Origin: Acanthochromis polyacanthus
Taxonomy: Eukaryota; Chordata; Actinopteri; Pomacentridae
Reading direction: 5' to 3'
Length of the DNA: 64,000 nt
NCBI RefSeq assembly: GCF_021347895.1
Contig: NC_067123.1
Location: forward strand, 3,054,149-3,118,148
Shown here: in pieces, positions 33,654 through 44,800 of the stretch
Layout: each line of letters opens with the position of its first letter
Numbering within the stretch: position 1 is the stretch's first letter
Made by a program: the position numbers and the translations under genes
The notes under the pieces: model-generated
Told to the model about the DNA's origin: nothing
Seen by the model: the letters and a program-made list of their open reading frames with translations, nothing else
Database searches by the model: none

Positions 33654-36600
33654 TCACAGCTGCGACGTCTCGGCTCCATCGGTTCCTCCGTCGGTTCCTC
33701 CAGATGTTCTTCCGTCAGAGTAGAAGTGTGCGGCGTTGTGAGCCATCCGTCGGTTGGTCAGCTGAGAGGACAGCGAGTCGTCCTGGATGGAGAAGTCCCT
33801 GAAGGTGACCTCGGCGTCGGGCAGGTCCCGGGCCGGGTCCCTAAACGGGGGCCTCCAGAGCCGGGGGTGGAAGCAGCAGTAGTACAGGGCTTTGAAGAGC
33901 AGCCCCAGCAGAGAGGTGAGGGGCAGAACCAGCAGCAGCACCGGGCCGTACGCCTCCGTCTGCACCGGGTCCCGGTAGAACCACCAGGTCCCCAGCAGCA
34001 GCCCGCCGTCCACCGTCATGAAGGCGTGGTAGATGAGGCTCCGCCCCCTGGTCCGGCCCTCGGCCACGTTGAACCAGCTGAAGTACCAGATGAGGCCCAC
34101 GGTGGCCCGGTACAGCCACTCCCCGCCGGCGCTGTCCATGAAGTCGGTGCGCTGCTTCCAGGCCCACAGCAGGAAGGCCGACCACAGCAGCAGGAAGTGG
34201 ACGGCCACGAAACCGGGCAGCGCCGCCGAGAAGAGGGCGAGGGCCGCCACCCGGGGGGCGATGAGCAGCAGGTTCCACAGGAAGTAGACCAGCGAAGAAC
34301 CCCAGCCCTGCTTGGCCTTATCAGGGAGGAAGGAGCGCAGAGAGCGGTGGTAGTCCACCACCATCCAGGCGATGGACGTAGCCGACGCCGCCACGCTCAC
34401 AACTACACACAGGAAGTCAGGCTGTTAGAAACGGTGACAAAAAGACAGAAAACAGACACAAAGAGACTCAAAACAAACACAAAAACACACAAAATGAGCA
34501 CAGAGACAAATAGAAACATAAAGAGACACAAAATTAACATAAAGACACACAAAACAGAAAGAGACACAATTTAACACAAGAAAAGATACAAAACAGAGAG
34601 ACACAAAATTAACATAAAAAGACTCAAAACAAACACAAAAAGACACAAAATTAACATAAAAAGACACAAAACATACAAAATAAGCATAGAGACTCAAAAT
34701 GATCATGAAACAACGCGAAACAACCACAAAAAGACAAAAAAGAAACAGAAAAACAAATATGAAGACATAAAACCACCACAAAAAGACTGAAAACAAACAC
34801 AAAGCCCTATCACCTCCCAGCTCAGTAAAACCTTCCCTGTGTTTTTTATATTATTGTGCTTGTCTAAACTCACACTGCACGGTGCGGGCCTTGTTGGTCC
34901 TCAGCATGACGTAGATCATCAGGGTGAGCTGAGGAGCGCTTTCACAGAAGGTCTCGATCAGACGGAGCATGCTCAGATCGTGGCTCAGGTAGACGGCGTA
35001 CTCCGACCCTTCCTGTTTCCTCCACCACACTTTGAAGCCCTGACGGATGGCCGAGATGTGCCTGAGAGGAACGAGACAAACGCACAAGGCTGTCAGAAAA
35101 ATAGCAGAGATATAGCAAGAAGATACTACATATATACCAAAAAATACCACGATAATGGCATAGAAATACTACGTAAATACCATGAATATACCGCAATGGA
35201 AACACGGGAACACATTACGAAAATGCCAAAAAAATTACCATTATGATACCAAAATAATACACTAAAAATGACCACCATAATACCAAAATAATACACTAAA
35301 AATTATCATCATAATACCAAAACAATACACTAAAAATTATCATCATAATACCAAAATAATACACTAAAAATTATCATCATAATACCAAAATAATACACTA
35401 AAAATTAGCATCATAATACCAAAATAATACCATAATAATACACTAGAAATGACCATCATAATACTTCAAATATACCATAAATAAACCACCGACTACTCTA
35501 GAATATTCTTTCCAGACGGATGCGTTCAGTTGTGTGATTAAACGTGAAAACAGCCGTCATGTTGAATTATGCGTCTTCAGCTGTTCATCCTTCATTAAAC
35601 CGTTTATTTCTAGAGTTCATTTCTCCTCTGAGTTACTGGTTTTACTGGTTACCACACCTGACATTTACACGGCTTCACTTATTCTGGGAAATCATCTGCC
35701 TTTGACTGTCAGTAATCCACAGTAAACTGAATATCTTCAGATAGAAAGCACGACATTAAACACGTTTACAACAAATTCATCAATCAGTTGTCGACTAATA
35801 AAAGAATCTACAATTGTTTTCATCAGTTATTTACTGGTTTTAGTATTTTCTTTAAAGAAAAAAGGTCTGAATTTGTCTTTAAAACTGTGAAAAATGTCCT
35901 AAAACCCAAGAAAATTCATAAAGAACAGAGAAAAACAGCAAACGCAGGCCAGAACCAACAACATGTTGCTTTAAAAATGATTCAAATACTTGGCCTTGGG
36001 AAACAAATGTGAATATTTTCTGTTTTTTTTCCTGGTCTATGACAGTAAACTGAACATTTTTGGATAATACAAGACTTTTATTGACTAAATTACAAGCATA
36101 AAGAATGAGTTCATGGAGTAGTTTTCCATTTTTATTACAGATTCATCAGTTTATGCCATTTTTTAAGATAAAAATCTATATCCTCTGATTTATAATAATG
36201 TTTTATTTATTTTACTGTTCTAATGTCATGCTTTCTGTACTTTAATGTTTAGTAAATGACTTCAGTTTTGGAAGCTGCTATATAAGTAAACTTTATTATT
36301 ATTGTTGTTATTCTAGAGACAAAGTGCTCTACTTAGTTGAGGAACTGTTACTTCCTTTCAGTCTCTAAAGTTTGTTTTTATCACTGTTTGTTGAGAAACT
36401 TCCACCAGGAACCAGCCGATGACGACACAAACCGCTAAGGATGCCATTTAAAAAAAAAAACCACAATAATACCATCATAATATCATGAAAATACATAAAA
36501 ATGCGATGAAAACACCACAATAATGCCATAATAGTACTATAAAAATACTATAAATATACCACAATAATACTGAAAAAATAAAATAATCATACCACAATAA

Positions 36601-37235
36601 TATAAAAACACCATAAAAATACTATAATCATACAATGATAATATCAAATAATAATACCACAATAATAATATAAAAATCTCATGAACAATGCCACAGCAAT
36701 GCCATCATAATACTACAATAGTACTATAAAAATACCATGTAAATACCATAAAAATATTCCATAATAATACCATAAAATACCATCATAATACCATAAAAAT
36801 ATCACAATGATGCCATAATAGTACCATAAAACATGCTATAATCATACCATAAAAATACTACCATGATACCCCCATCCGGTCGGTTCCGGTTTCGTCCAGG
36901 TGAGTTTACCTGCACAGGAAGCCCAGCTGCAGCACGTGCAGCAGGCAGAACAGCTTCACCCGGTCCCCGAACAGCACCGTCCCGGCCCCGGTCTGTCCCC
37001 CGAAGCCCGGCAGCTCCCGGTCGTAGCGGAACCAGAACCAGCTGAAAATCTGGACCACCACGGAGGAGAGCCCCATGAGGCCGACCAGCAGCCCGAACCA
37101 GAGCAGCTCCCCCCGCAGGTACAGCTCGGTGGCCACCCACACGTCGGAGCCCCAGTCCACCAGAAAGGTGCACACCCCGACCACCGAGAAGGCGAAGTCG
37201 ATCCAGGAGTACCGGGAGAAGGACCCGCGGTCCAT
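33654..37235 (-). CDS. xkr8: XK-related protein 8 (XKR8), tandem copy 2
   Basis: Three minus-strand coding exons: 37235-36910, 35061-34874 and 34402-33654. They give 1263 nt, or 420 residues, with the same phases (2, 1) as copy 1. Family motifs include the YLSHDLSMLRLIETFCESAP segment, the NKARTVQFVSVAASATS stretch across the exon 2/3 junction, FLPDK, TDFMDSAGGEWLYRATVGLI, SWFNVAEGRTRGR and the YYCCFHPRLW segment. It is closer to the zebrafish-type XKR8 I recall than copy 1 is. At the position of the copy 1 caspase site it has DLPD (364-367) followed by Ala, which is still a D-x-x-D tetrapeptide. The C-terminus has an extra Gly/Thr/Asp-rich tail (RTSGGTDGGTDGAETSQL). Exon coding sequence is GC-rich, unlike the AT-rich introns. 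The start lies in a GC-rich region about 1.6 kb from the divergent srsf4 start. Confidence 0.93.
34430..34805. repeat. Degenerate GACACAAAAACAAACACAAAA repeat in intron 2 of XKR8 copy 2
   Basis: CA/AA-rich tandem repeats (AAAGACACAAAA units). The 125-residue minus-strand Phe/Val/Cys-rich frame across it is a product of the repeat. Same broad family as 1015-1130 and 46450-47280. Confidence 0.8.
35105..35480. repeat. ATACCAAAATAATACACTAAAAATTATCATCATA minisatellite
   Basis: A unit of about 43 bp (ACACTAAAAATTATCATCAT then AATACCAAAATAAT) is tandemly repeated five to six times at 35245-35460. It is preceded by degenerate ATACCA-type units. It lies in intron 1 of XKR8 copy 2. Confidence 0.9.
35481..36439 (-). 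other. Intron 1 of XKR8 copy 2, no recognised content
   Basis: AT-rich intronic sequence. No exon, RNA gene or transposon end was recognised. Short open frames lack any family similarity. Confidence 0.5.
36440..36870. repeat. ATACCATAATA-type minisatellite in intron 1 of XKR8 copy 2
   Basis: Degenerate tandem units of AATACCATAA, AATACCACAATA and CCATAATAGTACTATAAAA. The array ends about 40 bp from the exon 1 donor at 36909. Closely related to the array at 31025-31560 between the two XKR8 genes. Confidence 0.85.
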
Positions 37236-37545
37236 GGCGTCGGCTACCGGCCCGGGAAGCTAGCATCCGGCTAACGGTCTGTTATTCTCCTCCCTGCTCA
37301 CCGCCACCGACACAACAACTGTCCCGGACTCCAGCATCTGAGCACCGCCCCGACTCTTCTCCCCGACGAACCGAGAACCCGCCGGGCCGGTTTGGAGGGA
37401 AAATATTCGGTCAGACGGCGGGACAACCTCTGGGGAACCGCCGCCGTAAAGACCCCGCCATTGTGAACCTCAATCCCGCCCACCGCCGCCCTGACAGCCG
37501 GGAGGGGAAGGTGAGGACTGGGAGCGCACCACCTGGAGGTCGAAG
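37236..37545 (-). promoter_or_regulatory. GC/CpG-rich promoter region of XKR8 copy 2
   Basis: Immediately upstream of the copy 2 start codon the sequence changes from AT-rich to GC-rich, with many CpG dinucleotides (CCGCCGTAAAGACCCCGCC, GACGGCGGGACAACC). This fits a CpG-island type promoter and 5' UTR. No TATA box was identified. The call rests on composition and position. Confidence 0.5.
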
Positions 37546-37671
37546 GTAGACCTAAATACGTCCATAATCAATCATTAATCGATTCCACAGGAAATTTGTT
37601 TTCAGCATTTCTGGTTTTGTGATCATTATTTCAGACTTTTATTAAGAAAAACACACAAGAACTGGTCATTC

Positions 37672-38245
37672 TCAGGTGGATTTTTCTTCCTGAAGGTTTT
37701 GCAAATTTTCAGAAATTTGGTGAATTTTTTGCAGATTTTTTTTTTCAGACAAGCAAACTAAATTTTTGGGTGCCCATAAATGAAGACAACAGGAGGGTTA
37801 AAGGACCTGTTGAACACCAGATCGCAGCTTGATAAAATGTCAGAAAATGCTGAAAAATGTCACTAAAGGTTCCCAAAAGCCAAATATTTGACTCATTTTG
37901 AAGCAAAAACACCAAATTTTTGTAAGTTTTTAGTCATTTTTCGCAGTTTTTCTGACCTTTTATCAATATATTCGGCTGATTTTGTAAATTGGGGCTGATA
38001 CTACAATTTTCTTGATCGATTAAGGTGGACAATAATCCTCAGAATAATTCAGAATAAAAATAATCCAGAGGTTTGTGTTGTTTAGGAACCTTACTGTGAC
38101 TCCTTTGGTATTTTAGCTTGAAAATGAGGAACTCTGGTCTAATAATAATCGTCATCATGTGAAACAGCAAGCTGAGGTGTGACTCATGTTTGAACCTCCT
38201 GTTACCGTGGCAGCAACATCTACACGCAACACACTCCACTGAGGA
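37672..38245. repeat. piggyBac-like family 2 fragment and dispersed repeat
   Basis: 37672-37801 matches the 3' part of the family 2 element, with TTTTCTTCCTGAAGGTTTTG at the start and ending GACAACAGGAGGGTTAA. It is 5'-truncated. 37880-38245 is homologous to 28000-28370 in intron 1 of XKR8 copy 1. A (TATTG)n tract follows at 38616-38640. No coding content. Confidence 0.65.
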
Positions 38246-38679
38246 ATTTTCCTGACAGTTTCCTGATAAAGATTCAGTTCTTCACATTTCAGAAACCAGT
38301 TTTTGAGAGCAATAAAGGCTCATTCTCTGGCTTTTCATCTGCTAAATCTGGCACAATTTTATCAAAAACTTTCTGCACTTTTATTATGATATTATATATT
38401 AATATTATTTTACAGTTTATTTTTGCAGAAACAGCACACAATTTAAAACTCTAAACAGGTAGAAAACTGATGAACTGAATCACATAGTTTGAATTTATCA
38501 ATTTCTGTGACTGCACTAAAATAATTCAATTTAAAATACATAATTTATATAATATGTAATTTATAATTTATATTCTCTTCTATTATTGATTTTCCTATCG
38601 AGGATTAATAAAGTTATTGTATTGTATTGTATTGTGTTCTGTTCTCATCTATTCTCAATAAAGTTATTAATGAAAAGGG

Positions 38680-38831
38680 GTCCGAGGAAGACACGCCCCC
38701 CTGCAGCCGCTCGGCCAATCGCATGAAAGGAGCCCGTCACGTCTGTGGGCAGCTCCGCGCATGCTCCGTGTGCCTCGCTCCTTGTTATTCGGTCGGTCGC
38801 GCATTTCGGCGGAACGGAGAAGTGGAGAAAA
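38680..38831 (+). promoter_or_regulatory. srsf4: GC-rich promoter and 5' UTR of srsf4
   Basis: CpG-rich sequence (GTCGGTCGCGCATTTCGGCG, CAGCTCCGCGCATGCTCCG) directly precedes the srsf4 ATG. This fits a CpG-island housekeeping promoter. XKR8 copy 2 starts in the opposite direction about 1.6 kb away. Confidence 0.5.
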
Positions 38832-41800
38832 ATGTCGCGGGTTTATATCGGAAGGCTGAGCTACCGAGCCAGAGAGAAGGACGTGGAGAGGTTTTTCAAA
38901 GGCTATGGGAAGATCCTCGAAGTCGACTTGAAAAACGGGTAACGTAGAGGAGGCTCTAGGTCGACGTCTGTTGGAGCTGAACGTCCGCACAGGCCGCCGA
39001 GCGCACACCCGGGCCTTGTTGTGTGCAGCAGGCCCGGCCTGCTAATGCTAACAGGCTAATAATACAAGCAGCGTTTAGCGTCGATTGTGATTTACAGCGA
39101 CGATTTAGCTTCCATTAGCTGATTGTTTTTTTTTTTAACAGGAAGCTAAAGTTTGATGTTTAAGAGCTTCAGGATAGTTTTTTGTTGTGTGATCTGTCCG
39201 TGACTGTTAGCAGGCTGGCTAATGTTAGACGTGGCAAAGTCAAAGGCGGCTGAGTTTAAAAGACGAACCGCAAAACACAACTTAAAGTTCAGTCACACCC
39301 ATGTGGAGCTCCAGATAAGAACAGTTTAAACCACACACACACACACGTTTCTCATGAGTTAAACACTAGTGTTCAGACAGCTTCTGCATCCAGCTGCATT
39401 AATTAGCCTCCTTCTAAACTGTTTAAATTTTTATTACAGGTCAATCGGAATTTTGAGTCTAGAAATTTGTGGGAAAATTTCAAATTTACTTTAGCTTGTG
39501 ATTTTCATTTAAAGTCTAGCTTCATTGCAATCTCTGTAAAGCGTGTGTTGGACCATTATTAGATTAAATACCACCGAAACAAATACAGGATTTCCTCATG
39601 CAAAGATCAGAACTTGAGGACATCAGTGGCTTCCAGTTTGTGTTTATTACATGTTTAGCTGGTATTTTAACTAATATTTGCAGATGGAACAAAGCTGTGA
39701 CTGCCTAAATGCACAAGGTAGTAATATTAATAAAAAAAATTACAATTTTATTCAGATATTTGTATAAACAGGATGTGGCATTGAAGCAGGTCATTCAGGG
39801 TAATAAATTAATAATGATAAAAAATATCCCTGAGTCAGATGTGTTGCATGATGTAGATTAAAACCTGCAGCCTTTGCAATTTGATATTTGCATCATCACC
39901 TTTCATTTAGAGCAGATTATTTGTTCAGTCCGTCCATCTACACCCCACAGATCCCAGCTTGTTTCAGTTCACCACGATTAAAACAAAGAAAATTATAATT
40001 ATTATGATATATTTTATTTGTATATTGCTTTTCTGTCAAATAAAGCATGAAATACAGTCTGATGATGCAGAAATCATAAAACCTGCAGCTCCAGTGCATT
40101 ATTTCTGTTCTAAAATGTGTTTTATACGTATAAATCCCCGTTTCTCTGGAAACTACTTAATATTTTTGATCTTCCTGTGTAAATTATGTCCTGTAGTTTG
40201 AAAAAAACTGTCTAAATTTTGTGACTTTTAAGTGTGAATGTTATGGTTTCTTTCCTCTGTGACAGAAAACTGGAGATCTTCGGACCAAACGAGACATTTC
40301 ACAGACAAATTAGCCTTTTTGTCGTACATGCTTGGGAGGAGAAAGTGTTAAATTTATTACATTTGTGTTTCAAAGTGCTAAAATTATTATTTTGATACAT
40401 TTCTCTGATCCAATTGGTTCTTCATTCAAAGAAGTGGTTCCAGCTGTGTGACTAATTGATTAGTGGTCATTAATTCCTAAATAAAAAAATACAAATATAT
40501 TTTGATGTTTAAGTGAAGTTAGTTACTGAAATTTAAATATTCTCTAGTTTCTTTCCTGCTCAGTGACTTTACATATGTTTGAATTTTTTGGATGAGACGT
40601 TTCAGATCATTTTGAGACATTTTTCAACATTTTCTGATGCTTTAAAGCTCAAACGACTAATTGATTAACTTAGTAAATAATCAACACATTAATCAACAGT
40701 CACAGTAATCGTCACAGAAAGCTAAATGTTGTTTGTTCACAACATATAGCTGTTCAGCATCAGGTAGTAGGAGTACACCTGTGTGAATATTCATGAGGAA
40801 GTCCTGGTTTTAATTATCCGTGTCTAAATGTACATGATGTACTGAAGCGCTGTACCAGTTTGTACACGCCTGCCCTCTGCTGTGTGATGTAATCCTGTCC
40901 TCCTCCCGTCTGTAGGTACGGGTTTGTTGAATTCGACGACCCCCGCGACGCCGACGATGCGGTTTACGACCTGAACGGCAAAGAGCTGTGCGGAGAGCGG
41001 GTGATAGTGGAGCACACCAAGGGGCCCCGGAGGGACGGAGGCTACGGAGGAGGAGGAGGAGGAAGGAGTAAGTGTCCGGCAGAGTTCTCCTTCCTCTTTC
41101 AGTAATGTGTCGTTGATGAGGGGTTTCGTTCATCGCAGGTTAATGTCAAAAAAAGGGGCAAAATTTGTTGAGCTTGTCCTTGGTGGCTGATGTGCATCCA
41201 ATTTATATCATCATTCCTTCTGTAGATGGAGTCTAGAGCTGGGGGATGAGGGTTTAAAACATAGAAAATCAGCTTTTTGCTCCTGAATCCTATTGTGCTT
41301 GTTTTCCAGCTTTCATTCCTCCCATCAGTTCCCTCCATTGTCCTGTCCTCAGTGAGCCTTTCAGGGTTTCAGCGGCCCTTTTTAACCCTCCTGTTGTCTT
41401 ATCATCCTGTTCACTCCCCACTGAGCCTCTAAAATAAAACAGTTTAGTTGAATTTTCAACCCAAAATCTTTTTGCCTTGAAGAAACAGCCTGTCCATACA
41501 TCGCACACTTTGTGAATGTCTGGATTTCCCCGCTGTGTTTAACCCTCGTGTCGTCCTGCGTTTTAAAGTTTGAAAATTTTGGGGAAAAATCTTTAATTTC
41601 GCAGTATAACTTCTGATGTCCACATTTTCAACATTTTTGGGAAATTTTTGAACATTTCTTGGTGGAAAAAAATGTTTCTTTAAGAACATTGACGTAAAAA
41701 TCAACCAAAATCCAGTGAATTCAGTTGATTTTTTTTTTGTGTGAATGTTCTTAAAGAAAATATTTGAAGTTTTACTGATCTGTATGTAATCACTTTAGAT

Positions 41801-44800
41801 ATTTTAGGATGTTTTGGAAGATTTTTTTATTTATTTGAAAATATTTACAAGAATTTTCTTGCCGAATTTGGATGGTTATTATTTTTTAAGGGAAACGTTT
41901 CAGGAATTATTGGAGTTTTCTTCCTGAAAGTTTTGCAGATTTTCAGAAATTTGGGGAATTTTTTTCCTGAGTTTTAGGATATTTTAATTTCAAATTGACC
42001 CGTTTTAAAGTTTGAAAATATTGTCTCAGTGAAGCGTCTGATGTCCACATTTCCAACTGGATTTTGGTTGATTTATTCTGTGAATGTTCTTAAAGAAAAT
42101 ATTAGAAGTTTTACTGAGCGGTATGTAAACGCTTTAGATATTGTTAGGAATTTTTTTTCAAGATTTTTACCCATATTGTGAAAATATTTCCAAGAATTTT
42201 CTTCCCAAATTTGGGGGATTATTTATATATATATATATATATAACTTTTAAGGAATTATTAGAATTTTCTTCTTGAAGATTTTGAAAATTTTCAAAAATT
42301 TGGTGAATTTTTTTGCTGAATTTTTGGGTTTTTTTCAGACATAAAAACTGTATTTTTTTGTTCCCCGTAAATGACGACAACAGGTGGGTTAAAGCTACTT
42401 TCTTCACATTTCCGGTCCTCCTTAGGATAGGACAAATACTGTCTCTTGCTCAGTAAATAATGTTTAGACCCACACAGCACCTTTACTAACATTAATAGTA
42501 AAAATAAAAATCTACTTAAATAAAGAAAATAGCTATAAAAGCGAGTGGTGTCCACTGTTTGACATACAGACGTGTCTCCTTTAGTTTCCTTTTGTCCTGC
42601 TAATAAACGGTTCCTCTTTCTGGGAGGAAGCTTCTTTATCAGCTCGTAACATGATTAAATTTGTGTGCACCAGAGCCACCAATGACTTGACAAATGTCTT
42701 TCATGTGATGAAGTTAAGACTTGTTATGATCATGTGAATGTGTGATGGGGAAATGGCTTAACATAAGACAAGGAATATAAACTGTATTCATTTCTTGAAT
42801 ATTGTTATTGTTAAATATATCTTGTAATCTATTGATGTCTTATTCCATTTTTTTATTTCATTTAAAATGATTGTCAATTTAAAGGTAAAGATTTAACAAA
42901 GAACCTCAATGTTTTAATTGAAAGAGTCCTTTGCTGACTGCCTGCCCCTATTGCTGGCCATGGTGTCCCCCCTTTCCAAGAGTGTGGTTTGACCATTCTG
43001 GGCCCCTGGGCAGACCAAAAAAGGGAGCCATTGTGAATGAAGACCGCTTTTCCCATTAGGCCCAGGCCGGGTGGTGAGGATGCCATGGGGTTAGGAAGAG
43101 ATGTGGGTTCAGCTCTCATAGGTGCCTGAAAACAGAACATGTTTGTATCAGTGAAATGTTGTTAGATAGGCTAGCTTAGAAACATGCTTTAGTTCACCGT
43201 AAGTACTTCCTGGATCAGCTATGATTTTTCTTTTTTTGTTCTTATTAACAGTAGACTGATTGGACTTCTACCAAAACTCTGTTATTTTGGCTTAAGCTTT
43301 TGAATTAAGATCTTGTAGAGAGAAATAACTAGGATCTTTTTAGGATTAGATGTTTTTTTTTCTTTCTTTTTGTAAATCTTTTTCACCTTTTGCTTTACCC
43401 CTTCTTTGTTTCCTTTCCCAAGTGAATATTGAGATATTTTTGTAGCGTGTAGCTTTTGGAGTTTAGCATATTTGCACCATCTCAGTCGCTTTCCAGGCCT
43501 CATTGTTCCTGTTGTTTCCTTGTTACCCTGAAAGGTGGATATGGACGCTGGGGAAGAGACAGATACGGTCCGCCGATGAGGACGGATTATCGGCTTATTG
43601 TTGAGAATCTTTCCAGCCGCTGTAGCTGGCAGGACTTGAAGGTACGACTGTTGATTTGTCTCATACCTTCTGACCGTCCTCCTCCAATGCTGCGCATTCA
43701 TTCCCCCATATGTCAGCAATGCAGCGTTTGTTTTAACTAATGATGATCAGAAATGTTTCATGGGCGTTTAATCCACACGACTGTTCAATAGTTTGGGATC
43801 ACGCAGACGATTCAGAATGAGTGTCAAAGAACTTAAAATGAGTCAGAAATTATTCAATTTGTCCCAACGAGTTAAATACGGCCACAGTGACTCAAAGTCT
43901 GTGTAAAATAACTTGTAAAATGACCTGAAATTAAGCTTTTAAGCTGCATTATGTGTAAACACTTGTCCAAAATGGCATGAAAACACCTCAAAACAAGTTA
44001 AAAATCTTCCTAAATCACTTGAAACTTGTCCAGAATCTGTTAAACATTGTCATAAATGACCCTCAACGAGTCCCGAAGAACTCTAAATTTGTCAATAATG
44101 GTTCAGCTTTTCCAAACAGGTAAATATTGCCCTTAATGACTCTAAATCTGTCTAAAATAACTGGTAAAATGAACTGAAATTAGTCCAAAACTAGTGAAGT
44201 TTAGCCCAAAATGACTCGAAAGCCATCCAAATCCAAACTACATCTATTATGTTTAAAGATTTGTCCAAAATTACACGAAAAAAATTCAAAACATGGGAAA
44301 AAAAGGGTCCAAAATCATATCAAAATTTAAGTCTGAGTAATTCTGAGTAATGTTGCTGACAGACAGACAAGATGTTCCGCCTCTCATCCAAGATCAGAGA
44401 CAGAACTTCTTCAAGAACCTACGAGAGGGAATCCAGAGAAGTAAGTTGGACAAATGAGGTGATCACGTGTTCTTCCATTTCCCCAGGACTACATGAGGCA
44501 GGCGGGGGAGGTGACTTACGCCGACACCCACAAGGGTCGCAGGAACGAGGGCGTGATCGAGTTCAGGCTCTACTCGGACATGAAGAGGGCTCTGGAGAAG
44601 CTCGACGGCACCGAGGTGAATGGCAGAAAGATCCGGCTCATCGAGGACCGTCCCGGTGCCCGCCGCCGCCGCTCGTATTCCCGCAGTCGCAGCCGCTCCA
44701 GGTCAGAGGTGTTTTTCACCATGTCTGAGGTTACAGCGGCTTGTTAGCTTCATGCTAACTGTGCTAATCTGTCTTCTTTTTTTGTTTTTCAGGTCTCGCT

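Noticed and set aside
33726..34574. 282-codon plus-strand frame opposite XKR8 copy 2
   Set aside because: It is the antisense shadow of a GC-rich XKR8 exon. The minus-strand frame has clear XKR8 family motifs and matching splice sites.
34425..34802. 125-residue Phe/Val/Cys-rich minus-strand frame, possibly a membrane protein
   Set aside because: It derives wholly from the degenerate GACACAAAA repeat in an intron, and similar frames occur wherever this repeat is present.
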